Below, in pieces: positions 7,904-16,037 of a stretch of 64,000 nt of DNA; positions within the stretch are counted from its first letter, which is position 1; every line of letters starts with the position of its first letter. This stretch comes from Thiogranum sp. Lineage in GTDB: Bacteria; Pseudomonadota; Gammaproteobacteria; DSM-19610. The stretch spans positions 38,674 to 102,673 of the forward strand of contig JASBST010000020.1 in NCBI GenBank assembly GCA_030148775.1. Reading direction: 5' to 3'. The notes beneath the pieces were generated by a model that was not told where the DNA came from, did not search any database, and was given only the letters and a program-made list of their open reading frames with translations. Position numbers and translations under genes: made by a program.

Positions 7904-9174
7904 ATGTGCAGGACGCGCGGATCGGCGTCGTCGGTCTGGGCTATGTGGGTCTGCCATTGGCGGTGGCCTTCGGCCGCCACTTGCCGACAGTGGGTTTCGA
8001 TCTGGATGCGCGACGTGTCGAGCAATTGGTGGCGGGCTACGACAGCACGCGGGAAGTCGACGCTGATGAACTGGCCTCGGCCGCGCAGTTGCGGTTAACG
8101 GCGCAGGCCGCGGCGCTGTCGGCATGCAATGTTTTTGTTCTTGCCGTACCGACGCCCGTCGACCGTCACAAACGGCCTGATCTGACGGCGCTGCGGGCGG
8201 CTTGCGTGCTGGCCGGTGAGCGCTTGCAGGCGGGCGGCGTGGTGATTATCGAGTCCACAGTCTATCCGGGTGCCACCGAGGAGGTCTGTGTACCGCTGCT
8301 GGAGCAACACGCCGGCCTGAGACTGAACCAGGATTTTTTTGTCGGCTACAGTCCGGAGCGCATCAATCCGGGCGACCCTGAACACCGGTTGGAGACTATC
8401 GTGAAAGTCACCGCCGGCTCGACACCGGCGGCGGCCGATTTTGTCGACGCGTTGTACCGCCTGGTTACCCGGGCCGGTACGCACAAAGCCGGCAGTATCC
8501 GGGTGGCCGAAGCGGCCAAGGTGATCGAGAACACCCAGCGCGATCTGAATATCGCCCTGGTCAACGAGCTTGCGCTGATCTGCAACCGGCTTGAGATCGA
8601 CACCATGGAAGTGCTGGAGGCGGCCGCCACCAAGTGGAACTTTCTGCCCTTCCGGCCCGGCCTGGTGGGCGGTCACTGTGTGGGCGTCGATCCCTATTAC
8701 CTGACCTATAAGGCACAAGAGCTCGGCCACCACCCGGAAGTCATTCTCGCCGGGCGCCGTATCAATGATACGATGGGGCGCTACATCGCCACGCAGGTCT
8801 GCCGGCTGATGAGCCGCGCGCACCTGCCCTTGTGCGATGCGCGAGTCCTGGTGCTCGGGCTCGCGTTCAAGGAAAACTGCCCCGATCTGCGCAATAGCGC
8901 GGTGGTGGATCTGATCCGCGCCTTGCAGGAGTGGGGTGTCGCGGTGGACGTCTATGACCCATGGGTCGATCCGCACGAGGCGCAGCGCGAATACGCCATC
9001 CGGCCGGTGAGCGAGCCCGCGGCAGCTTGTTACGACGCGACCGTGGTGGCCGTCGCGCACGCGGAGTTTGTGCAGCTTGGCGCGACGGGTATCCGCGCCT
9101 TAGGCAAAGCCGGCGGCGTGCTTTATGACGTCAAGCACATCCTGCCGCGCAGTGCCGTCGACGGGCGTCTTTGA
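7897..9174 (+). CDS. UDP-sugar (UDP-HexNAc) 6-dehydrogenase, TviB/WbpA-like
   Basis: This 425-aa nucleotide-sugar dehydrogenase would make two NAD+-dependent oxidations at C6 of a UDP-hexose or UDP-HexNAc. The Rossmann motif [13 protein letters not shown] begins near residue 11; FVLAVPTPV and [10 protein letters not shown] follow, and the catalytic Cys is in [12 protein letters not shown] near residue 258. The C-terminal domain has [18 protein letters not shown]. Sequence style is the WbpA/TviB group (HexNAc oxidation) rather than plain UDP-glucose dehydrogenase, although substrate is not proved. GTG start at 7897 with GGAG upstream, overlapping the SRPBCC gene by 7 bases. The epimerase that follows is its likely partner. 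Confidence 0.88.
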   Translation: MLNVQDARIGVVGLGYVGLPLAVAFGRHLPTVGFDLDARRVEQLVAGYDSTREVDADELASAAQLRLTAQAAALSACNVFVLAVPTPVDRHKRPDLTALRAACVLAGERLQAGGVVIIESTVYPGATEEVCVPLLEQHAGLRLNQDFFVGYSPERINPGDPEHRLETIVKVTAGSTPAAADFVDALYRLVTRAGTHKAGSIRVAEAAKVIENTQRDLNIALVNELALICNRLEIDTMEVLEAAATKWNFLPFRPGLVGGHCVGVDPYYLTYKAQELGHHPEVILAGRRINDTMGRYIATQVCRLMSRAHLPLCDARVLVLGLAFKENCPDLRNSAVVDLIRALQEWGVAVDVYDPWVDPHEAQREYAIRPVSEPAAACYDATVVAVAHAEFVQLGATGIRALGKAGGVLYDVKHILPRSAVDGRL

Positions 9175-9200
9175 TAATTGACTATTACTCGGGAAGCGAT

Positions 9201-10208
9201 ATGAAAGTTCTGATCACTGGCGCCGCGGGATTCATCGGCAGCGCACTGGCTTTGCGTCTGCTGGAGCGCGGCGATAGCGTCATCGGCATCGACAATCTCA
9301 ACGACTATTACGATCCCTCGCTGAAGCAAGCACGGCTGGCGCGCACCATGGCGTATGAAGCGTTCACCGATATCCGCATCGACCTGGAAGACCGCGAAGG
9401 AATGGCCGAGCTGTTCTCCACCCACCGTCCGCAACTGGTGGTGAACCTGGCCGCCCAGGCCGGTGTGCGTTATTCGCTGGAAAACCCCAACGCCTATGTC
9501 GACACCAATCTGGTGGGGTTCATGCATATTCTGGAAGGCTGCCGGCACAACGGTGTCGAACACCTGGTGTATGCCTCCAGCAGCTCGGTGTACGGTTCGA
9601 ACACTAAAATGCCGTTTTCGGTGCACGACAACGTCGACCATCCGGTCAGCATCTACGCGGCCACCAAGAAAGCCAACGAACTGATGGCGCATACCTACAG
9701 CCACCTGTACCGGCTGCCGGTCACCGGGTTGCGTTTCTTTACCGTCTACGGGCCCTGGGGTCGGCCGGACATGGCGCTGTTCAAATTCACCCGCCAGATG
9801 CTTGCGGGCGAGCCCATTGATGTTTTCAACTACGGCAAACACCGGCGCGATTTCACCTATATCGACGATATCGTCGAAGGCGTGATCCGTACACTGGATC
9901 GCATACCCCAGCCCAACCCCAACTGGTCGGGGGACGATCCCGATCCGGCCAGCAGCACCGCGCCCTATGCCCTGTACAACATTGGCAACAATCAGCCGGT
10001 CGAGCTGATGCGCTATATCGAGGTGCTGGAGGACTGTCTGGGCAAAAAGGCGGAAAAAAACATGCTGCCGCTGCAACCCGGCGATGTGCCCGATACCTAC
10101 GCCGACGTCGAGGACCTGGTGCGGGATGTCGGCTATAAGCCGGACATGCCGGTGGAGCAGGGGGTGGCGAACTTTGTCGCCTGGTACCGGGATTACTACG
10201 GCGTTTGA
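9201..10208 (+). CDS. NAD-dependent epimerase, UDP-glucuronate 4-epimerase-like
   Basis: This 335-aa enzyme of the extended short-chain dehydrogenase family has the dinucleotide loop [15 protein letters not shown] at its head, the active-site SSSSVYG, and catalytic YAATKK near residues 151-156. [14 protein letters not shown] is characteristic of UDP-glucuronate/galacturonate epimerases (GAE/LspL group). Start ATG 9201 has GGAAG in front; a longer ORF from 9171 overlaps the dehydrogenase and lacks this. Together with the preceding dehydrogenase it would convert a UDP-sugar to an epimerised uronic acid nucleotide for polysaccharide or O-antigen. No glycosyltransferases for that polymer are next door, so the pair feeds genes elsewhere. 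Confidence 0.88.
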   Translation: MKVLITGAAGFIGSALALRLLERGDSVIGIDNLNDYYDPSLKQARLARTMAYEAFTDIRIDLEDREGMAELFSTHRPQLVVNLAAQAGVRYSLENPNAYVDTNLVGFMHILEGCRHNGVEHLVYASSSSVYGSNTKMPFSVHDNVDHPVSIYAATKKANELMAHTYSHLYRLPVTGLRFFTVYGPWGRPDMALFKFTRQMLAGEPIDVFNYGKHRRDFTYIDDIVEGVIRTLDRIPQPNPNWSGDDPDPASSTAPYALYNIGNNQPVELMRYIEVLEDCLGKKAEKNMLPLQPGDVPDTYADVEDLVRDVGYKPDMPVEQGVANFVAWYRDYYGV

Positions 10209-10222
10209 GCCCGGCCGAACGG

Positions 10223-11335
10223 ATGACGCCGGATAGTTTTTCGCGACGGGTCCTGGACTGGTTCGACCGGCACGGCCGCAAGCACCTGCCCTGGCAGCTG
10301 CAGGTGTCGCCCTATCGCGTCTGGGTCTCGGAAATCATGCTGCAGCAGACCCAGGTGCAGACCGTCATTCCCTACTATGAGCGCTTCATGCAGCGCTTTC
10401 CCGACCTGCGGGCGCTGGCCGACGCACCCCTGGACGACGTGCTGCACCATTGGTCCGGTCTGGGCTATTACGCCCGCGCGCGCAATCTGCACCGCGCCGC
10501 CGGCATTGTGCGCGACCAGTTCAACGGCGAGTTCCCGCGTGATTTCGACGCCGTGACCCGGCTGCCGGGCATCGGCCGCTCGACGGCCGGCGCCATCCTG
10601 TCGCTGGCTTGCCGGCAGCGTTTCGCCATCCTGGACGGTAACGTCAAGCGTGTGCTGGCACGCTTTTATGCCGTCGACGGCTGGCCGGGCAAGAGCGCGG
10701 TGCTGAAGCAGCTGTGGGATCTGTCCGAAACCCTGACCCCCCATGAGCGGGTGGCCGAGTTCAATCAGGCCATGATGGATCTGGGCGCCACGGTCTGCAC
10801 GCGCGCCCGGCCGGCGTGCGCTGATTGTCCGCTGCGCGACGATTGCCGCGCCCACGCCACCGGCCTGCAGTCGCGCTATCCACAGCCGAAGCCGCGCGCG
10901 CCGTTGCCGCAGCGCCAAACCCACATGCTGCTGCTGGTGAGCGAACAAACCGCCTACCTCGAACGCCGGCCGGCGCAGGGCATCTGGGGGGGGTTGTGGA
11001 GCTTCCCCGAATTCGACAGCCGCGAGGCGTTGCTGGCCTTGTGCGACGCGCGCGCGCTGGACAGCGCCGGACTCGAAACCCAGGCGCCGCTGGGCCACAC
11101 CTTCAGTCATTTCCATCTGACCATCACACCCCACCGGTTGAGGGTGAAAAACCCCGTGTTTTCAGTGATGGAAGGCACCGGTCGGTGGTATACACTGGGG
11201 CGTGCCGAGGCCGTGGGCCTGGCCGCACCGGTACAGCGCCTGCTCGGGCGCCTGCAACCCAAGACAAACGAGGACAGACAGCATGGCGCGAATGGTGAAC
11301 TGCGTGAAACTGGGCCAAGAAGCCGAAGGGCTTGA
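10223..11335 (+). CDS. mutY: Adenine DNA glycosylase MutY
   Basis: This enzyme removes adenine mispaired with 8-oxoguanine. The N-terminal catalytic domain has [10 protein letters not shown] (Glu active site), the helix-hairpin-helix [12 protein letters not shown] and the catalytic Asp in [12 protein letters not shown]. The iron-sulfur loop holds four Cys, C-x6-C-x2-C-x5-C, in [17 protein letters not shown]. The C-terminal NUDIX-like domain recognises 8-oxoG ([24 protein letters not shown]). ATG 10223 ([14 protein letters not shown]) matches the family N-terminus; a TTG at 10205 would add six residues. The gene overlaps yggX by 53 bases, giving it a short basic tail. Confidence 0.96.
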   Translation: MTPDSFSRRVLDWFDRHGRKHLPWQLQVSPYRVWVSEIMLQQTQVQTVIPYYERFMQRFPDLRALADAPLDDVLHHWSGLGYYARARNLHRAAGIVRDQFNGEFPRDFDAVTRLPGIGRSTAGAILSLACRQRFAILDGNVKRVLARFYAVDGWPGKSAVLKQLWDLSETLTPHERVAEFNQAMMDLGATVCTRARPACADCPLRDDCRAHATGLQSRYPQPKPRAPLPQRQTHMLLLVSEQTAYLERRPAQGIWGGLWSFPEFDSREALLALCDARALDSAGLETQAPLGHTFSHFHLTITPHRLRVKNPVFSVMEGTGRWYTLGRAEAVGLAAPVQRLLGRLQPKTNEDRQHGANGELRETGPRSRRA

Positions 11336-11555
11336 GCGTCAGACTTACCCGGGCGAGTTGGGCAAGCGGATTTTCGATTCGGTATCGAAGGAAGCCTGGC
11401 AGCAGTGGATGAAACAGCAGACCATGCTGATCAACGAATACCGCCTGTCGCCCATGGACCCCAAGGCGCGCCAGTTCCTCGAAGAGCAGATGGAAAAATT
11501 CTTTTTCGGCGAAGGCGCCGAAACCCCGGCCGGTTACGTGCCGCCGGCAAAATAA
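11283..11555 (+). CDS. yggX: Probable Fe(II)-trafficking protein YggX
   Basis: This 90-aa protein matches the YggX family in full: [11 protein letters not shown], then [31 protein letters not shown] and [10 protein letters not shown]. YggX protects iron-sulfur proteins from oxidative damage and interacts with MutY function; mutY-yggX is a classical pair, and MutY itself is an iron-sulfur enzyme. The start ATG 11283 (GAGGA upstream) lies inside mutY, an overlap of 53 bases. The next feature is tRNA-Phe with its own promoter. Confidence 0.96.
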   Translation: MARMVNCVKLGQEAEGLERQTYPGELGKRIFDSVSKEAWQQWMKQQTMLINEYRLSPMDPKARQFLEEQMEKFFFGEGAETPAGYVPPAK

Positions 11556-11607
11556 ACCGGCACCGTTCCGTAAGCACCCGTTTTTGCGCAAAAAACCGCC
11601 CACGCGC

Positions 11608-11636
11608 TTGACTGCGCCCGAGACTCCCGGTTTAAT
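11608..11636 (+). promoter_or_regulatory. Sigma-70 promoter of tRNA-Phe
   Basis: TTGACT (11608-11613), 17 bases, then TTTAAT (11631-11636), followed by a GC-rich discriminator ACGCGC. The tRNA starts 18 bases after the -10. The GC-rich discriminator is typical of stable-RNA promoters under stringent control. Confidence 0.7.
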
Positions 11637-11653
11637 ACGCGCTCTTTCCCGAA

Positions 11654-11729
11654 GGCCAGGTAGCTCAGTTGGTAGAGCAGGGGACTGAAAATCCCCGTGT
11701 CGGCAGTTCGATTCTGTCCCTGGCCACCA
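11654..11729 (+). tRNA. tRNA-Phe (anticodon GAA)
   Basis: The 76-base cloverleaf starts GGCCAGG, has the D arm AGCTCAGTTGGTAGAGC, the anticodon stem GGGGA/TCCCC around CTGAAAA (GAA) and ends CCTGGCC-ACCA with an encoded CCA. It is complete and serves as the integration site of the island on its right. Confidence 0.98.
11685..11729 (+). repeat. attL: 45-bp direct repeat, left end of island
   Basis: This is the 3' end of tRNA-Phe from the anticodon loop (CTGAAAATCC...) to the final CCACCA. It is identical to 27048-27092. Integration at the anticodon-loop/T-arm end of a tRNA is usual for P4-type integrases. Confidence 0.95.
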
Positions 11730-11776
11730 CATAATCAATAAGTTAGAAGAACACCTCTAGCAATCCCCGTGTCATG

Positions 11777-11818
11777 CAGTACACTTTCGGAACAGCGCCG
11801 GAATAACTTCCGGTACAG
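11777..11818. promoter_or_regulatory. Possible integrase arm-type sites, left end
   Basis: CAGTACAC at 11777-11784 and CGGTACAG at 11811-11818 lie between attL and the integrase. CGGTACAG occurs again at the right end (26920-26927 direct, 26992-26999 inverted). Arm-binding sites near both ends are expected for tyrosine recombinases; assignment is by pattern only. Confidence 0.35.
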
Positions 11819-11839
11819 CTGTGCCAAAAGGAGCTGCCC

Positions 11840-12880
11840 ATGGCAACTATCACAAGGACGCCATCCAAAACCTGGAAGGCCATCGTGCGTAAGTCAGGTT
11901 GGCCTGCGGCGATTAAAACTTTCCGAACGAAGCGGGACGCGCAAGACTGGGCGCGGCGCACGGAAGATGAAATGGTACGCGGCTGTTACATCATGCGCGC
12001 CGACGCCGACCGCCTGCTGGTCAACAAAGCCATGGAGCGCTATCTGAAAGAAGTCTCCGCGCAAAAGAAGCCGAGCACCCACTCTGCCGAACAACAAAAG
12101 GCCAAGGCGGTAAAAGCGGCATTGGGTAAATACAGTCTGGCCGCTGTGACTCCGGACATCGTAGCCGACTACCGTGACCAACGCCTGGCCAAAGGCAAAT
12201 CCGCCAGCACCGTACGCCTGGAACTATCTTTGCTCTCCCATATGTTCACCATCGCCATCCGTGAATGGCGTGTGGGACTGACTTACAACCCGGTAAGCAC
12301 CATACGCAAACCAACGCCCACCAAAGGCCGCAACCGACGACTGAGTAAGGAAGAGGAAGGCCGCCTGTTTGCCGCCTTGGATCGATATTCCAACCCGATG
12401 TTGGGCTGGGTGGCACGCATTGCCTTGCATACCGCCATGCGCGCAGGTGAAATCAAGTCTCTTACCCGTGAACAAGTGAACTTGAGCAAGCGGGTTGTTT
12501 ACCTGAGTGATACCAAGAACGGCAGCGAGCGTACCGTACCCTTAAGTAAAGAAGCCGCCGACGTCTTTGCCGAGGCCCTGGAGCATCCCATCCGTCCCAT
12601 GGATACCGACTTGGTTTTCTGGGGAGAGCCTGGCCGCGACGGGAAGCGGCGTGCCTATGAATTTCGCCCTGCGTGGCATCGCACCGTACGGGAGGCGGGC
12701 ATTGATAATTTTCGTTTTCATGACTTAAGGCACGAAGCCGTGTCACGGCTAGTGGAAGCAGGCTTGGGCGACCAGGAAGTGGCTGCTATCTCCGGTCACA
12801 AATCCATGCAGATGTTGCGTAGGTATACGCATTTACGGGCGGAGGATTTGGTGGCGAGGTTAGATGCCCTGAGAGCCTGA
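11840..12880 (+). CDS. P4/DLP12-type tyrosine site-specific integrase
   Basis: This 346-aa tyrosine recombinase catalyses integration and excision of the island. An N-terminal arm-binding region (RTPSKTWKAIVRKSGWP...FRTKRDAQDWARRTEDE) precedes an SAM-like core-binding domain. The catalytic domain has Arg in HTAMRAGEIKSL, HDLRHEAVSRL (His-x-x-Arg), SGHKSMQMLRRYTHL (His and the Tyr nucleophile). Start ATG 11840 follows AAAAGGAG. The gene is intact and lies next to its attachment site, so the island is potentially mobile. It is followed by a 200-base gap with no clear feature. Confidence 0.95.
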   Translation: MATITRTPSKTWKAIVRKSGWPAAIKTFRTKRDAQDWARRTEDEMVRGCYIMRADADRLLVNKAMERYLKEVSAQKKPSTHSAEQQKAKAVKAALGKYSLAAVTPDIVADYRDQRLAKGKSASTVRLELSLLSHMFTIAIREWRVGLTYNPVSTIRKPTPTKGRNRRLSKEEEGRLFAALDRYSNPMLGWVARIALHTAMRAGEIKSLTREQVNLSKRVVYLSDTKNGSERTVPLSKEAADVFAEALEHPIRPMDTDLVFWGEPGRDGKRRAYEFRPAWHRTVREAGIDNFRFHDLRHEAVSRLVEAGLGDQEVAAISGHKSMQMLRRYTHLRAEDLVARLDALRA

Positions 12881-13083
12881 ACTAATAATTCTAGATAGTT
12901 AGGTGACAAGTATTGCTTCGAAAATCGTGGTAGAGAGAGGACTGCGATCTACAGAATACATTTTTCAGGCATTCGATTTCGCGCAAAAACTCTCTAAGCA
13001 CCAAAGGAAGGTTTTCGCTGGTTAGGCGAGCGCGTATTGGTTACAACGGGTCCCTAAGAGGCGAGACAAGGAGACAGTTGACC

Positions 13084-13335
13084 ATGCAAGAACCAATCAC
13101 TGAACAGAGTAATATCCTGGAGGCGCAAATCAGACAACGCTACGGCGTGTTGTTATCACAAGCCCAATTGGCGGAACTGCTGGGACGTACCACTGGAGGG
13201 CTACGCTATAGCCTGGGGCACCCCAGTGACCAGCAAACGCGGGCATTGAGAACTTGTGGACGACGAATCGGTAGGCGGGTTTACTATCCGGCGACGGAGG
13301 TTGCACAAATTATCGCTGGAGCCTTAGGTCGTTGA
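13084..13335 (+). CDS. Small HTH, excisionase/AlpA-like DNA-binding protein
   Basis: This roughly 83-aa protein contains LLSQAQLAELLGRTTGGLRYSL, a winged-HTH-like helix pair, and ends with RRIGRRVYYPATEVAQIIAG, the wing pattern of MerR/Xis-type plasmid and phage regulators. Similar small genes accompany island integrases as excisionases or repressors. ATG 13084 has AAGGAG ten bases upstream; TTG 13078 is an alternative with tighter spacing. The last 12 bases overlap the convergent XRE gene. Whether it directs excision or transcription is not decided by sequence. Confidence 0.6.
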   Translation: MQEPITEQSNILEAQIRQRYGVLLSQAQLAELLGRTTGGLRYSLGHPSDQQTRALRTCGRRIGRRVYYPATEVAQIIAGALGR

Positions 13336-13587
13336 TGGGGCATTGTTACCAGGATTTTGTGGCACCAGTTCCACGCCCATGAAGAATAGTCGATAGATGG
13401 GAATACCCAGACCTTGAGCAATCTTCTCCAGGTTATCGATTCCGACACTGACCTCGCCACGCTCCACGCGGCCGATATAGCTGCGGCATAATCCGGTCTC
13501 CAATGCCAGATACTCCTGGCTCCAGCCTTTCAGAGACCGGTACCCAGCAATTTGTCTTCCCAGCTTGTATCGGTATGTCGGTTCCAT
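13324..13587 (-). CDS. XRE-family HTH regulator
   Basis: This 87-aa protein has a lambda-repressor-type HTH: LGRQIAGYRSLKGWSQEYLALETGLCRSYIGRVERGEVSVGIDNLEKIAQGL, with a hydrophobic C-terminus (IPIYRLFF). It probably binds DNA as a dimer. Its ATG at 13587 sits only 2 bases from a 40-base palindrome that runs into the divergent XRE gene, so the site covers its leader and ribosome site region, which has no clear Shine-Dalgarno. This is the classic layout of an autoregulated switch. Target genes are unknown; a half-site also lies upstream of hsdR. Confidence 0.85.
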   Translation of the reverse strand: MEPTYRYKLGRQIAGYRSLKGWSQEYLALETGLCRSYIGRVERGEVSVGIDNLEKIAQGLGIPIYRLFFMGVELVPQNPGNNAPSTT

Positions 13588-13589
13588 TT

Positions 13590-13629
13590 TACGAGCTATA
13601 GCGCGTTGTATTACGCACTATAGCTCGTA
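13590..13629. promoter_or_regulatory. 40-bp palindromic operator between divergent XRE genes
   Basis: The left arm TACGAGCTATAGCGCG (13590-13605) and right arm CGCACTATAGCTCGTA (13614-13629) are inverted copies with one mismatch, separated by 8 bases. The left arm also contains the small palindrome GCTATAGC, so each arm could hold a dimer. Position 2 bases from the - strand start and 33 from the + strand start suits repression of both. Confidence 0.7.
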
Positions 13630-13662
13630 GACTGCGGTTATTCAAGTAATGACGGCTAAGTC

Positions 13663-13890
13663 ATGGATATCAAAGCGCAATTCGGTTTGGTACTGCGTCA
13701 GCGCCGAACCAGCAGGGAATTGACACAGCAGGCCTTGGCGGATGCTAGTGGTCTGTCTCTTCGTTATATCCAGGAGCTGGAAGCAGGGGACAAGCAACCC
13801 ACACTGGGGACAGCCTTTGATATTGCTCTGGGTTTGGATATGACGCCGCAACAACTTGTCGCGGCTGTTTGGAAGACGGTGGAAGGTTAG
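13663..13890 (+). CDS. Second XRE-family HTH regulator
   Basis: This 75-aa protein is almost only an HTH domain: FGLVLRQRRTSRELTQQALADASGLSLRYIQELEAGDKQPTLGTAFDIALGLDMTPQQLV. It is divergent from the other XRE gene across the 40-base palindrome. Size and position suggest a Cro/C-protein-like regulator; C proteins commonly time the expression of restriction genes (known), and this island carries a restriction system 6 kb away. That link is inference. It ends 5 bases before the convergent small gene at 13896. Confidence 0.8.
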   Translation: MDIKAQFGLVLRQRRTSRELTQQALADASGLSLRYIQELEAGDKQPTLGTAFDIALGLDMTPQQLVAAVWKTVEG

Positions 13891-13895
13891 GGTGT

Positions 13896-14270
13896 TTATC
13901 CCGGTAGCTTGGCCGGTCGTCCCGCTTTAAGTTCACCACTTTTCCCGGTAGGCCGTAGCCAAGGTCCTTGCAGATGGGGTAACCATTGCTCTTCCTTCTG
14001 CAGCGCAAACACCAGGGCACGCATAGTCAACCAATGTCGATAACGGGTGCTAGCTGAATATTCTTCTGTTCGTGTGGCCAAATACCAACGCAGATATTTC
14101 ACCCGCCACTGGTAAGGCCCTGCGTGCCACCGTTTCCAGATCAGCTCTGCGATATGCTTGGCTCTTTTCAAATGTGCGTTGACAGAGCCACGACGCGAAC
14201 CCGGCAGGGATCTCACTAACAGTGAATGCGCTTGGCGCGAAGCCTCCCGTTGATTGGCAGGGCTGGCCAC
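13896..14270 (-). CDS. Small basic protein, partner of the integrase-domain protein
   Basis: This 124-aa, strongly basic and Arg/Trp-rich protein contains RAKHIAELIWKRWHAGPYQWRVKYLRWYLATRTEEYSASTRYRHWLTMRALV. No catalytic motif was found. It starts with GTG at 14270, overlapping by one base the TAG of the integrase-domain gene upstream, so the two are translationally coupled. In other genomes a small protein of this kind follows Integrase_1-type proteins (recollection, not checked). It may bind DNA or assist recombination. Confidence 0.65.
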   Translation of the reverse strand: MASPANQREASRQAHSLLVRSLPGSRRGSVNAHLKRAKHIAELIWKRWHAGPYQWRVKYLRWYLATRTEEYSASTRYRHWLTMRALVFALQKEEQWLPHLQGPWLRPTGKSGELKAGRPAKLPG

Positions 14271-15220
14271 TACTTGGCACTCCCTATATAGGCTGCGGCA
14301 ACCTCACTTCGGCTGTGTCCCAGCTCCTGTGCAATGACGAGTCTTGCGGATTGATCGGATTGCTTATCAGCTTGTCGATACCCGGCAACAGTAGGGGCCG
14401 GGTATCCAGTGATCTGCTGGTAGCGATCACAGGCGTAGGCTGCGCGCAGATCATGAAAGCCAGCCAGGTTATTTTCATCGGAAACTGATCGCCAGATGGA
14501 ATTGGCATGATCCCGCCATTGGCGAAAGTTCAAGGTTATGGGAATCAGGTTGCGTGCATCCCCCTGGATCTCGGCAACGCGTGTTAGGAGTTTGATGCCG
14601 TAGTTCGAGACGGGCACCCAACGATCCACCTCGCGCCCTCTGCCGCCCTTGGTGCCTTCGGTGATATTGATCTTGCCCTGCTGCAGTGCCTGGTCTAATG
14701 CGGCGCGGGTATCCAGTAGGGACGCTTCACGAAAGCGTAAGCCAAACTCGCGAGCTATCGCTGAAACGGCGGCAACATTCAATTCACTACGTTCGGCTAA
14801 GCTTTTCTGCGCACACCTCAGCTTGTCTCTATCCATGCCCTTTGGCGCAGTGCTGCGCACGTTCACCCGTTGGCCCACGAATTCTGCCGGCTGTATGCGC
14901 AACAGGCGATCACCCCGCAAGGTTTCCAATACCACGTTCACCGTGGACAACAGATTCTGCGCATAGGCCACCGCCATCCTGCCCGCTTGTACTTGCTTCA
15001 TCAGGTGACTCCCATAGCGGCTAATCAACTCAAGACTCACCTTGCAGGCATCCTTCACTTCCAGCTTGTTGGCGAAGTTTACAAACTGACCCCATCGTTC
15101 CGCGTGTGCGGCGCGGGTGGCAAAATGCCCCGCACCGTAGCGGTCCGCCAGAGCGTTCTTGCCTGCCCAGTCCATCTTCTTGCCATAGCCGAAATTTCTT
15201 CGGCCACCGACCTTGCCCAT
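14270..15220 (-). CDS. Integrase-domain protein (Integrase_1-like tyrosine recombinase)
   Basis: This 316-aa protein has a N-terminal SAM-like region (ERWGQFVNFANK) and a catalytic-like domain with FGLRFREASLL (Arg), FHDLRAAYACDRY (His-x-x-Arg) and ELGHSRSEVAAAYIGS (His and Tyr), so all the recombinase residues seem to be kept. It belongs to the group annotated as integrase domain-containing proteins, distinct from the P4-type integrase at 11840. An island with two recombinases may be composite, or this one may act on another site. It is coupled to the small gene at 13896. The motif AACCGGTTTAA lies 25 bases before its start. Confidence 0.75.
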   Translation of the reverse strand: MGKVGGRRNFGYGKKMDWAGKNALADRYGAGHFATRAAHAERWGQFVNFANKLEVKDACKVSLELISRYGSHLMKQVQAGRMAVAYAQNLLSTVNVVLETLRGDRLLRIQPAEFVGQRVNVRSTAPKGMDRDKLRCAQKSLAERSELNVAAVSAIAREFGLRFREASLLDTRAALDQALQQGKINITEGTKGGRGREVDRWVPVSNYGIKLLTRVAEIQGDARNLIPITLNFRQWRDHANSIWRSVSDENNLAGFHDLRAAYACDRYQQITGYPAPTVAGYRQADKQSDQSARLVIAQELGHSRSEVAAAYIGSAK

Positions 15221-16037
15221 TGCCGTCCCTCAGTTCGGTAAGTGTTAAACCGGTTCAAGCGCCGGTCTCGCCTTGGGCCTCTCACGCTCGGCTGCGCGGT
15301 TGTCTCGATCCGACAACGAGATAGTAATTCACCGATGCTCGGCACCCCTGGACGAAGCGCATTGCGCGCATCGCGGGTTGGGTGCTGGCGTACTGAGCGT
15401 TCCAATGATCAGCCGCCGCATGGGTGAGTTTTACAGGCTTTTGCATCGGTGCTGCATGCTGTAATGGCCTGTTTGTTCTGGCATTGCGCCAGTAATTTAC
15501 CGTCCGTCTCTGTGGGGCTGACTGGCGTCACCACAGAGACTGACGGTTGCTGCACCTCACAAAGGCAGGCGTACACCGCTCGCGCCAGGCCGAAATCCAT
15601 TGGGCCAGAACGCTCGCGATGTATCCCGCCCCACTAACAACAGTGGGAGGTAAGGTTGCCGGATCGGCAAATGTGCACTGGACGGGGGGAAGCGCCAGCG
15701 CTGTGTGAAAAGTATCCCTGAGTCTTTCGACCGCCGCACCTGTGGCCGGGATTGGAGGTGCCGGCGCCAGCTTGTCATTGCCGGCTTCGGTTCCGCTGAT
15801 ATACCGCAGCGGTTCGGTTTTAATTAGTGGTAACAGTAGCAGTGGGTTGGGGCAGGGTCCAGAGAATACCTTCTTTTCGGGGTTGGAGAGTTTTTTCGTC
15901 CATGTTTTAGGATCAAATGACAGTTTTTATTATTTGGCGCAGGTAAAGGTATGCTTAATCCTGCAAGATGATTCAATGTTATTTAATGCTAGGTAACATG
16001 TTGTCTTGAAAAGTCTGAACAATAGCCGCTCGCCTGA
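15221..16037. other. 817-base gap without a convincing gene
   Basis: The ORFs in this stretch are short, overlap one another and lack family resemblance or ribosome sites; none was accepted. The region holds AACCGGTTTAA near 15250 and a long hairpin at 15499-15547. Its base composition shifts from GC-rich at the left to AT-rich after about 15800, suggesting a junction between pieces of different origin or decayed genes. Confidence 0.6.
15499..15547. other. Long inverted repeat (17-bp stem)
   Basis: ACCGTCCGTCTCTGTGG and CCACAGAGACTGACGGT pair over 17 bases with one mismatch around a 15-base loop. There is no T-run after it, so it is not a standard terminator. It could be a structured RNA, a protein-binding dyad or the remains of a mobile element end. 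Confidence 0.6.

Noticed and set aside
15742..15996. 84-codon + strand frame in the island gap
   Set aside because: No ATG-based start with a ribosome site and no resemblance; composition changes within it.
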